From Paraburkholderia sp041321145 (GTDB lineage: Bacteria > Pseudomonadota > Gammaproteobacteria > Burkholderiales > Burkholderiaceae): a stretch of 64,000 bases of DNA. The position numbers and the translations under genes are program-made. The stretch lies in NCBI RefSeq assembly GCF_041321145.1, contig NZ_JBGGWA010000004.1, positions 372,001 through 436,000 of the forward strand, in the 5' to 3' direction. Each line of letters begins with the position of its first letter. Position 1 is the stretch's first letter. The notes beneath the pieces are model-generated. The model was not told where the DNA came from, made no database searches, and saw only the letters and a list, made by a program, of their open reading frames with translations. Below, piece after piece: positions 58,207 to 64,000 of this stretch.

Positions 58207-59163
58207 ATGAGCAGCCATGACGGCCTGATGGTTTTTACTGGCAACGCAAATCCCGCGCTTGCACAGGAAGTCGTCAAAATCCTCGGTATTCCCCTCGGCA
58301 AAGCAATGGTTAGCCGTTTCTCGGACGGTGAAATCCAGGTCGAGATTCAGGAAAACGTGCGTGGCAAAGATGTTTTCGTCCTGCAGTCCACCTGCGCACC
58401 GGCGAATGACAATCTGATGGAACTGATGATCATGGTCGATGCGCTCAAGCGCGCATCCGCCGGCCGGATCACCGCCGCCATCCCCTACTTCGGTTATGCC
58501 CGTCAAGATCGACGCCCGCGTTCGGCGCGCGTCGCCATCTCGGCGAAGATCGTGGCGAACATGCTGGAAATCGCCGGCGTCGAGCGGATCATTACAATGG
58601 ATCTGCACGCTGACCAGATTCAAGGCTTCTTCGACATCCCGGTCGACAATATCTACGCTACGCCCGTGCTGCTCGGCGATCTGCGCAAGCAGAACTACGA
58701 GAACCTGCTGGTCGTTTCGCCGGACGTCGGCGGCGTGGTGCGCGCCCGTGCATTGGCCAAGCAGCTGAATTGCGATCTCGCGATCATCGACAAACGCCGC
58801 CCGAAGGCGAACGTTGCCGAAGTGATGAACATCATCGGTGAAGTCGAAGGCCGTACCTGCGTGATCATGGACGACATGGTCGACACCGCCGGCACACTCT
58901 GCAAGGCAGCTCAGGTTTTGAAAGAACGCGGTGCGAAGCAGGTGGTCGCGTACGCTACCCACCCTGTGTTGTCGGGCGGTGCAGGCGAACGCATCGCGAG
59001 CTCGGAGCTCGATGAACTCGTTATCACCGATACGATCCCGCTTGGCGAAGAAGCCTGCTCATGCTCGAAGATCCGTTCGCTGAGCAGCGCCGGCCTGCTT
59101 GCCGAAACGTTCTCGCGGATTCGCCGCGGCGATTCGGTGATGTCGCTGTTCGCTGAAAGTTAA
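58207..59163 (+). CDS. prs: Ribose-phosphate pyrophosphokinase
   Basis: 318 aa. Makes PRPP from ribose-5-P and ATP. MVFTGNANPALAQEVVKILGIPLGKAMVSRFSDGEIQVEI, FGYARQDRRPRSARVAISAKIVANML, LHADQIQGFF, and the PRPP loop RTCVIMDDMVDTAGTLCKAA. Feeds hisC/purine/pyrimidine synthesis and apt elsewhere in the window. Followed by terminator-like hairpins at 59176 and 59256. Confidence 0.98.
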   Translation: MSSHDGLMVFTGNANPALAQEVVKILGIPLGKAMVSRFSDGEIQVEIQENVRGKDVFVLQSTCAPANDNLMELMIMVDALKRASAGRITAAIPYFGYARQDRRPRSARVAISAKIVANMLEIAGVERIITMDLHADQIQGFFDIPVDNIYATPVLLGDLRKQNYENLLVVSPDVGGVVRARALAKQLNCDLAIIDKRRPKANVAEVMNIIGEVEGRTCVIMDDMVDTAGTLCKAAQVLKERGAKQVVAYATHPVLSGGAGERIASSELDELVITDTIPLGEEACSCSKIRSLSSAGLLAETFSRIRRGDSVMSLFAES

Positions 59164-59175
59164 GTATTTGCGAAG

Positions 59176-59212
59176 GCGCAGCGCGCATTGCACTGTCGCA
59201 TGCTGCGCTTTT
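59176..59212 (+). terminator. Candidate terminator immediately after prs
   Basis: GCGCAGC (59176-59182) pairs with GCTGCGC (59202-59208), a 19-base spacer between, then TTTT. It begins 12 bp after the prs stop. Confidence 0.6.
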
Positions 59213-59255
59213 GCACAATCGGCATGAACGAACGAAGGTTCGTGCCGCTGCTCTT

Positions 59256-59292
59256 GGGGCCTCAGCCGTAATGGCTTGCAGGCCCCGTTTTT
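59256..59292 (+). terminator. Second terminator/attenuator-like hairpin between prs and rplY
   Basis: GGGGCCT (59256-59262) pairs with AGGCCCC (59280-59286) with a further inner GCC/GGC pair, followed by GTTTTTA. It ends 37 bp before the rplY ATG, so it could either end the prs transcript or attenuate rplY. Confidence 0.6.
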
Positions 59293-59328
59293 ACTGCCTG
59301 GTCGCGGGCAGTGCATTGGAGATTCAAA

Positions 59329-59952
59329 ATGAAAGTAGTCGCTTTCGAGCGTTCCCTGCAAGGTACGGGTGCGAGCCGCCGCCTGCGTATCTCGGGCAAG
59401 ACCCCGGGCATCGTATATGGCGCTGGTGCTGAAACGCAGTTGGTCGAACTGGACCACAACGCGCTGTGGCACGCGCTGAAGAAAGAAGTTTTCCACTCGT
59501 CGATCCTCGATCTGGAAGTGGGCGGCAAGTCGCAACAAGTTCTGCTGCGCGACGTGCAGTACCACCCGTTCCGTCAGCTCGTGCTGCACGTGGACTTCCA
59601 ACGTGTCGACGCGAAGAAGAAGCTGCACACCAAGGTGCCGCTGCACTTCTTGAACCAGGAAACCAACCCGGCAGTGAAGCTGTCGAGCGCGGTGATCTCG
59701 CACGTCCTCAACGAAATCGAAATCGAGTGCCTGCCGTCGGCACTGCCGGAATTCCTCGAAGTCGACCTCGCGAAGATCGAAGCTGGTCACTCGCTGCACG
59801 CCAAGGACATCGTCCTGCCGGCAGGCGTTGCACTGGTTGCTCACCTTGAAGCAGAAAACCCGGTCATCGCAGCTGCAACGATCCCGGCTGGCGCAATCGC
59901 TGAAGGCGACGCCGCTGCTCCTGCAGGCGAAGGCGAAACGCCGGCTGCTTAA
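59329..59952 (+). CDS. rplY: 50S ribosomal protein L25/general stress protein Ctc
   Basis: 207 aa, the long two-domain Ctc form: N-terminal L25 5S-rRNA-binding domain (MKVVAFERSLQGTGASRRLRISGKTPGIVYG, about 1-95) plus the TL5 C-terminal beta domain (about 96-185), then an acidic Ala-rich tail. GGAG seven bases before MKVVAF; an ATG six codons earlier is less likely. Terminator at 60007. Confidence 0.96.
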   Translation: MKVVAFERSLQGTGASRRLRISGKTPGIVYGAGAETQLVELDHNALWHALKKEVFHSSILDLEVGGKSQQVLLRDVQYHPFRQLVLHVDFQRVDAKKKLHTKVPLHFLNQETNPAVKLSSAVISHVLNEIEIECLPSALPEFLEVDLAKIEAGHSLHAKDIVLPAGVALVAHLEAENPVIAAATIPAGAIAEGDAAAPAGEGETPAA

Positions 59953-60006
59953 GCTGCACTGAGCGAGCAAGCCTCTCGATCCGTTTCAATGAAACGCTCG
60001 ATGTGA

Positions 60007-60038
60007 CCCGCCGAGGTTCGCCCCGGCGGGTTTTTTTT
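60007..60038 (+). terminator. Rho-independent terminator after rplY
   Basis: CCCGCCG (60007-60013) and CGGCGGG (60024-60030) with an inner GG-ttcg-CC, followed by eight Ts. Confidence 0.92.
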
Positions 60039-60094
60039 CGGTTTTTTTCGGCTCGGCCGCGTTCGGCTCCCGGGCCAGATGGACCTACGCAATC

Positions 60095-60697
60095 ATGATC
60101 AAGCTGATCGTCGGACTCGGCAATCCGGGCGCCGAATACACCGCGACGCGCCACAATGCCGGCTTCTGGCTGGTCGATCAACTGGCGCGCGAAGCAGGTA
60201 CGACGCTGCGCGACGAGCGGCGCTTCCACGGTTTCTACGCGAAGGCGCGGCTTCACGGCGAAGAAGTGCATCTGCTGGAACCGCAAACGTATATGAACCG
60301 CTCGGGCCAGTCGGTCGTGGCAGTTGCGCAGTTCTTCAAGATTCTTCCGGACGAAATTCTGGTCGCACACGACGAACTCGATATGCCGCCAGGCAGCGTC
60401 AAGCTGAAACTCGGCGGCGGCAGCGGCGGCCATAACGGGCTGAAGGACATCACCGCGCATCTGTCGTCGCAACAGTATTGGCGGCTGCGAATCGGCATTG
60501 GCCATCCGCGCGACCTGATTCCCGAAAGCGCGCGCGCCGGCGCCAAGCCGGACGTCGCCAATTACGTGCTGAAGCCGCCGCGGCGCGAAGAGCAGGATGT
60601 GATCGATGCGTCGATCGAACGTGCGCTCGCCGTGATGCCACAGATCATCAAAGGCGAGCTTGAACGGGCGATGATGCAACTGCATCGCAATCCCTAA
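60095..60697 (+). CDS. pth: Peptidyl-tRNA hydrolase
   Basis: 200 aa. Recycles peptidyl-tRNA. IKLIVGLGNPGAEYTATRHNAGFWLVDQLA carries the catalytic His; LEPQTYMNRSGQSV, AHDELDMPPGSVKLKLGGGSGGHNGLKDI and LRIGIGHP are family motifs. Typical rplY-pth neighbourhood. Confidence 0.97.
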   Translation: MIKLIVGLGNPGAEYTATRHNAGFWLVDQLAREAGTTLRDERRFHGFYAKARLHGEEVHLLEPQTYMNRSGQSVVAVAQFFKILPDEILVAHDELDMPPGSVKLKLGGGSGGHNGLKDITAHLSSQQYWRLRIGIGHPRDLIPESARAGAKPDVANYVLKPPRREEQDVIDASIERALAVMPQIIKGELERAMMQLHRNP

Positions 60698-60725
60698 GCA
60701 CCCTGGCCGAACGCGCCCGCAGATC

Positions 60726-60757
60726 GCATCGCCGCATCGCCGCATCGCCGCATCGCC
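60726..60757. repeat. Four perfect tandem copies of an 8-bp unit in the hisC leader
   Basis: GCATCGCC repeated four times without error (60726-60733, 60734-60741, 60742-60749, 60750-60757). The tract ends 5 bp before the AGGAG ribosome-binding site of hisC. A simple sequence repeat that can change copy number by slippage. Confidence 0.95.
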
Positions 60758-60774
60758 ATCGACAGGAGAATCGC

Positions 60775-61854
60775 TTGAGCCGCTATTGGAGTGACATCGT
60801 TCACCGTCTGACGCCATATGTGCCGGGCGAGCAGCCCGTGGTTGCGCATCCGGTGAAGCTGAACACCAACGAGAATCCCTATCCGCCGTCGCCGCGCGTG
60901 CTTGAAGCGATCCGGCACGAACTGGGTAACGCAGGCGAGTCGCTGCGCCGCTACCCCGATCCAAGCGCGCGCAAGCTGCGCGAAACAGTAGCGGCTTACC
61001 ACGGCATCCGCGCCGAGCAGGTGTTTGCGGGTAACGGCTCGGACGAAGTGCTCGCGCTCACGTTTCAGGCATTGCTGAAGCACGATAAACCGTTGCTGTT
61101 TCCCGATATCACGTACAGCTTCTACCCGACCTATGCGCGCCTCTTTGAAGTCGACTATCGGACGATCGCGCTCGATGACAGCTTCGCTATCAATGTCGAC
61201 GACTATGCGGCACCTAACGGCGGCGTGCTGTTCCCGAACCCGAACGCGCCGACTGGCCATGCTCTGCCGCTCGCCAATATCGAGCGCCTGGTGGCGAGAA
61301 ACACCGACTCCGTCGTGGTGATCGACGAAGCCTACGTCGATTTCGGCGCCGAATCGGCTATCACGCTGATCGACCGCTATCCCCACCTGCTCGTTATTCA
61401 AACGGTTTCGAAGTCGCGTTCGCTGGCCGGCATGCGCGTCGGCTTCGCGTTCGGCAATCCGGAGTTGATCGACGCGCTGAACCGCGTGAAGGACAGTTTC
61501 AACTCGTATCCGCTCGACCGTCTGGCTCAGGCAGCGGCCACCGCTGCCTACGAAGACAAGGCGTGGTTCCTCGACAATTGCGCCAAGGTGATTGCCAGCC
61601 GTGAGCGGCTTGCGGCGGGATTGACCGCGCTGGGTTTCGAGGTGGTGCCGTCAGCGGCAAATCTGCTGTTCGCGCGTCACGAAGGCTACGACGCAGCGAC
61701 GCTCGTGGCACGGCTAAGGGAAAAGGAAATCTTCGTGCGCCATTTCAAGGCGCCGCGAATCGACCAGCATCTGCGAATCTCGGTCGGCACCGATGCCGAA
61801 TGCGAAATTCTGCTGGACGCGCTGCGCGACATTTTCAGCGCGTATGCCGGATAA
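60775..61854 (+). CDS. hisC: Histidinol-phosphate aminotransferase, TTG start
   Basis: 359 aa. Class II PLP aminotransferase: KLNTNENPYPPSPRVLEAIR, GNGSDEVLAL, PNPNAPTGHALP, VVIDEAYVDFG and the PLP lysine in QTVSKSRSLAGMRVGFAFG; the C-terminal Arg is in HLRISVGT. Histidine biosynthesis. The start is TTG, supported by AGGAG six bases upstream and family alignment (MSRYWSDIVHRLTPYVPG). An 8-bp tandem repeat lies in its leader. Converges with the ferredoxin gene 78 bp away. Confidence 0.93.
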   Translation: MSRYWSDIVHRLTPYVPGEQPVVAHPVKLNTNENPYPPSPRVLEAIRHELGNAGESLRRYPDPSARKLRETVAAYHGIRAEQVFAGNGSDEVLALTFQALLKHDKPLLFPDITYSFYPTYARLFEVDYRTIALDDSFAINVDDYAAPNGGVLFPNPNAPTGHALPLANIERLVARNTDSVVVIDEAYVDFGAESAITLIDRYPHLLVIQTVSKSRSLAGMRVGFAFGNPELIDALNRVKDSFNSYPLDRLAQAAATAAYEDKAWFLDNCAKVIASRERLAAGLTALGFEVVPSAANLLFARHEGYDAATLVARLREKEIFVRHFKAPRIDQHLRISVGTDAECEILLDALRDIFSAYAG

Positions 61855-61932
61855 CCGCGCGCGCGCATCACAGGCGTTGCTGCAAAAGAAGACGGCTAGG
61901 CAAGCGCCTCGCGGTTCACCATCATTCAAACT

Positions 61933-62190
61933 TCACGCGCCCTTCGCGGCCTGCAGCGCATGGTACTTCGCCATCAATCCGTCCGGCGTCTCCAGATGCT
62001 CCGGGTCGCGCGGAATGCACTCGACCGGGCACACCTGAATACACTGAGGCTCGTCGAAATGACCGACACATTCGGTGCATTTCTTCGGGTCGATCACGTA
62101 GATTTCCGGGCCCATCGAAATCGCGTCGTTCGGGCACTCGGGCTCGCACACGTCGCAATTGATGCACTCAGACGTTATAAGTAGCGCCAC
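61933..62190 (-). CDS. fdx: 2[4Fe-4S] ferredoxin, YfhL (Alvin) family; GTG start, 5' end apparently rebuilt at the phage junction
   Basis: 85 aa. The first cluster is CINCDVCEPEC; the second is CTECVGHFDEPQCIQVC with the eight-residue insertion of the Alvin/YfhL type. A low-potential electron carrier, partner unknown. From about codon 8 the gene uses GC-rich codons, but the start is GTG and codons 3-5 are CTA, CTT and ATA, rare in this genome; upstream DNA is AT-richer and phage-like. The protein still reads ALLIT at its start as in E. coli YfhL. Inference: the insertion replaced the native first codons and promoter. Confidence 0.9.
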   Translation of the reverse strand: MALLITSECINCDVCEPECPNDAISMGPEIYVIDPKKCTECVGHFDEPQCIQVCPVECIPRDPEHLETPDGLMAKYHALQAAKGA

Positions 62191-62480
62191 TTTGCTTCAC
62201 TTTCCCTTTACTTTTCAACAACTTAGCAAGTCTGTCGAACGGTGAAATTCGACGATCTGCTCAAAATCCTCGATCTCTGTCGCACTGTGCTAGCACAGTT
62301 TGCACGCCACTTTTCGCGTGCGACTGCTGCACAAACCGTACAGCAGGTGGTTTGCGTCAAGTACACAGTGCTGCCATCTGATAGCACGGCTTGCACTGGC
62401 CTGCAAGTGTAGCGCGAATTTTGACATTCTGCTGACCGCCATGCGAGCATTGACCCATAACAAAAATAATAGGGTCGATA
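62191..62480. other. Phage-side leader region rich in inverted repeats
   Basis: A 290-bp stretch with no supported gene. It holds five inverted repeats within 124 bp (62284-62407), TTGACA at 62421-62426 and an interrupted GACCC/GGGTC pair (62452-62456, 62472-62476) just before the 62481 start. It must contain whatever promoter now drives the ferredoxin gene on the minus strand. Confidence 0.6.
62284..62407. promoter_or_regulatory. Cluster of five inverted repeats
   Basis: ACTGTGCTAGCACAGT (62284-62299, perfect 16-bp palindrome); GCACGC-N8-GCGTGC (62302-62321); CTGCTG-N11-CAGCAG (62324-62346); GTGCT-N10-AGCAC (62368-62387); CTTGCA-N6-TGCAAG (62390-62407). The first and fourth share the GTGCT/AGCAC half-site. 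They may be repressor operators or recombinase arm sites. Confidence 0.6.
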
Positions 62481-62921
62481 ATGACAATAACAAAGAAAGA
62501 CCGCTCCGCTTACGCGAGCCAAAAATCCCATGCCAAACAGCGCGGTATTAACTTCAATCTGAGCTTCGAACAGTGGTACGACTGGTGGATTGGCACCGGG
62601 CATTATGAGCAGCGCGGACGCAAAGCAGACTGCTACGTAATGGCAAGATTAAACGACAGCGGGCCGTACGAGCTTGGGAATATCTACTGCTGTACGGTTG
62701 CTGAGAATGCATGTTACGGCAACAAACTAAAGCCGCGCACGATCAGTAAAAAGACGCGCGATGCTGCTACTGCCGCAAATACTGGACGGACACATAGCAA
62801 GGCATCGCGGGATAAGATGAGTGCTGCTCAGGCAAAATGGAAGCGCAAACCCGAGCAGTTTCAAAAGATGGTCGCAACTAGACAGGCTAACCGCTCAGTG
62901 AATAATGACCGCCGAGCGTAG
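62481..62921 (+). CDS. Phage NUMOD3-containing protein, homing-endonuclease-like
   Basis: 146 aa. The N-terminal half (SAYASQKSHAKQRGINFNLSFEQWYDWW...GRKADCYVMARLNDSGPYELGNIYCCTVAENACYGN) resembles phage proteins with an HNH-like treble-clef remnant. The C-terminal half (TISKKTRDAATAANTGRTHSKASRDKMSAAQAKWKRKPEQF) contains the NUMOD3 DNA-binding motif of homing endonucleases. Catalytic His residues of a full HNH site are not evident. A weak AGGG lies before the ATG. Its last 27 bp overlap the opposing 51-aa frame. Confidence 0.6.
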   Translation: MTITKKDRSAYASQKSHAKQRGINFNLSFEQWYDWWIGTGHYEQRGRKADCYVMARLNDSGPYELGNIYCCTVAENACYGNKLKPRTISKKTRDAATAANTGRTHSKASRDKMSAAQAKWKRKPEQFQKMVATRQANRSVNNDRRA

Positions 62922-63050
62922 TAGTCTGATCCTTGCTTGACGTGCTTTCGCTGCTGCACTGAGTTTGGCTCGATGCTCAGGGGAGAACACTCTCCCCTTC
63001 TTGGCTGCGCTCATCTTTGCTCGCGTTTCTGCGCTAACTGTGCGCCCCAT
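62895..63050 (-). CDS. 51-aa NUMOD3-only small protein
   Basis: MGRTVSAETRAKMSAAKKGR then VFSPEHRAKLSAAAKARQAR: two successive NUMOD3-like units and a basic tail, nothing else. It starts 1 bp after the stop of the 137-aa gene; GGGAG about ten bases before its ATG lies inside that gene, so the two are coupled. It may be the remnant of a larger homing-type endonuclease or a genuine small DNA-binding protein. Confidence 0.55.
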   Translation of the reverse strand: MGRTVSAETRAKMSAAKKGRVFSPEHRAKLSAAAKARQARIRLLRSAVIIH

Positions 63051-63051
63051 A

Positions 63052-63465
63052 TCAGTACGCTCCCGAGAACTTGAGCTTGAAGTGGACCTGATGCGCATCG
63101 ACCTCGGCGGGAGTAGCACCATCGAACTCGACGTGGATTTCGTAAGACGTCGGCAACAGGAACGTTGCTCGTGCGAAATCAGGCACGATAGTCGCAGTCC
63201 CGAGTACATAAGGAACGTGAGTAGGACAGACCTGCTTCAGCTTCGGCGGATGCGCGGGATAATCGTCAGGGTCTTCAAACAGATCGACCCATTCTTTATA
63301 CTGCTCTCCGAAGGTCTCGTCCCACCACGTACACACCTCAATAAAATGGTTCAAGACGTCAATACGAAATGGCGTCATATGAGCTTGCGGTAGTTTCGAA
63401 CAGTCGAATACGCATTCGAGAACAGTATCAACGCCGGTCGGCTTTACGTAATTCAGGTTAATCAT
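63052..63465 (-). CDS. Hypothetical phage-like protein
   Basis: 137 aa, not recognised. Acidic, with many aromatic residues (HFIEVCTWWDETFGEQYKEWVDLFEDPDDYP) and a predicted beta-rich C-terminal half ending SYEIHVEFDGATPAEVDAHQVHFKLKFSGAY. No signal peptide, membrane helix or catalytic motif is visible. A good ribosome-binding site (GAGGAAACCAA-ATG) supports it as a real gene. Between two phage-like genes, so possibly a virion or assembly protein. Confidence 0.6.
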   Translation of the reverse strand: MINLNYVKPTGVDTVLECVFDCSKLPQAHMTPFRIDVLNHFIEVCTWWDETFGEQYKEWVDLFEDPDDYPAHPPKLKQVCPTHVPYVLGTATIVPDFARATFLLPTSYEIHVEFDGATPAEVDAHQVHFKLKFSGAY

Positions 63466-63533
63466 TTGGTTTCCTCGCTTTGTTTTAAGAGTGAGTTGGC
63501 ATTATTAATCGCAAGGAAAGCGACAGTCAAAAT

Positions 63534-63571
63534 GAAAAAACCACCTTTTCGAAAATCGAAAAAGGTGGTTT
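63534..63571 (-). terminator. Bidirectional-type terminator between phage genes
   Basis: Minus strand: ACCACCTTTTTCG and CGAAAAGGTGGT form a long stem followed by TTTTTT. The plus strand also has a short T-run. It lies 51 bp past the stop of the truncated minus-strand gene. Confidence 0.85.
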
Positions 63572-63621
63572 CGGATCAATAACTTATCGCGTTGTTTTAT
63601 TGCACGCTGAAAATTTTACAA

Positions 63622-64000
63622 TCAGTACATGCCGGGAATGATCGCAGCCGGGTTCATTGACGTGCCTGCACCGGGCATGAAGTTGCTGCCATTACCCAGA
63701 TTGGCCATAGGGTTCTGAGAGTTGGCGAGCATGTTGCCCAGCAACGCCTGATAGCTGCTTGTTGTCGTTGGCAGAGGTGCTGTGCCCATGCTTGGCATTG
63801 CCACCATGGACGCGGCCGGATTACTCATCATTGGAAGCGGCGCGGGACTTGGCATCGCATTCGCGACGCCTCGACCTGAACGTGGCGCTCTTGCGGTGAT
63901 TACTGGAGCCTGCTGTTGCGGCTGGTTCATACTGTTGGCAACGTTGTACGCCTTGCTTCCAAGATTCACAGCACGCAATCCATTACTCAGCATAGGGCTA
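63622..64000 (-). CDS. Phage-like low-complexity protein, truncated at the window edge
   Basis: At least 123 codons. The visible residues are rich in Met, Pro, Ala, Asn and Gln (NQPQQQAPVITARAPRSGRG, PSPAPLPMMSNPAASMVAMP) and end NPAAIIPGMY. An ATG at 63993 is in frame, but no stop separates it from the window edge, so the gene may begin further right. The composition suggests an internal or tail-associated virion protein; this is a guess. Confidence 0.5.
   Translation of the reverse strand, partial: SPMLSNGLRAVNLGSKAYNVANSMNQPQQQAPVITARAPRSGRGVANAMPSPAPLPMMSNPAASMVAMPSMGTAPLPTTTSSYQALLGNMLANSQNPMANLGNGSNFMPGAGTSMNPAAIIPGMY

Larger units (their letters stand above)
62170..64000. mobile_element. 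End of an integrated phage or phage-like element (truncated by the window)
   Basis: From about 62170 the GC content falls and coding style changes. Features seen are an inverted-repeat cluster (62284-62407), two NUMOD3-type frames, a 137-aa phage-like protein, a terminator and a truncated Met/Pro/Ala-rich protein. The host side is the 5' end of the ferredoxin gene, a plausible attachment site. No integrase is in the visible part; it may lie beyond 64000 or at the other end. The exact junction and core repeat cannot be fixed from one end. Confidence 0.65.

Overview
The window is high-GC chromosomal DNA, almost certainly from a Paraburkholderia/Burkholderia-type betaproteobacterium. The evidence is gene order and family: the block kdsD-kdsC-lptC-lptA-lptB-rpoN-hpf-ptsN-hprK-rapZ, the Burkholderia-style porin, and many GTG/TTG starts and overlapping start/stop codons. 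The last ~1.8 kb (from about 62.17 kb) changes to lower GC, rarer codons and phage-like genes, and looks like one end of an integrated phage.

Layout. 0-4.4 kb: a D-amino-acid utilisation module. An RpiR regulator, an N-acyl-D-amino-acid deacylase and a RidA protein form a minus-strand operon, divergent from a PLP-dependent deaminase. 4.4-9.3 kb: a MarR regulator with an EmrB-type drug pump, an EcsC protein, an HSL-type esterase and a CHRD protein. 9.3-12 kb: a general porin and a LysR regulator. 12-19.8 kb: a minus-strand signalling array with three RcsB/NarL-like response regulators, aquaporin Z and a 1488-residue BvgS-like hybrid kinase. 20-22.5 kb: a divergent MFS transporter/LysR pair. 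22.9-28.2 kb: a six-gene ba3-type (B-family) heme-copper oxidase operon with di- and trihaem cytochromes c and a 58-aa membrane peptide. 28.4-31.1 kb: a chemoreceptor with a sigma-28-like promoter, and a membrane protein.

31.3-43 kb is mostly housekeeping: ssb, an MFS transporter, uvrA, a PerM-type permease, purU, a Nudix hydrolase, a LysE exporter, apt and a Kef-type antiporter. 43-62 kb is a dense conserved block: Kdo synthesis and LPS transport (kdsD to lptB), sigma-54 and its nitrogen-PTS neighbours (rpoN, hpf, ptsN, hprK, rapZ), base-excision repair (mutY, mutM), outer-membrane and isoprenoid genes (TPR protein, lolB, ispE), tRNA-Gln(TTG), prs, rplY, pth, hisC and a YfhL-type ferredoxin.

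62.2-64 kb is the phage-like end. It holds a ~290-bp leader packed with inverted repeats, two converging NUMOD3-type reading frames, a 137-aa unknown protein, a strong terminator and a truncated low-complexity protein. The ferredoxin gene appears to have had its 5' end rebuilt by the integration (GTG start, rare codons). No integrase, CRISPR array, rRNA or insertion sequence was seen. The least explained items are the phage-end inverted-repeat cluster with the ferredoxin junction, the kinase/aquaporin/three-regulator array, the 21-bp-arm hairpin at the left edge, and the possibly leaderless kdsD promoter.
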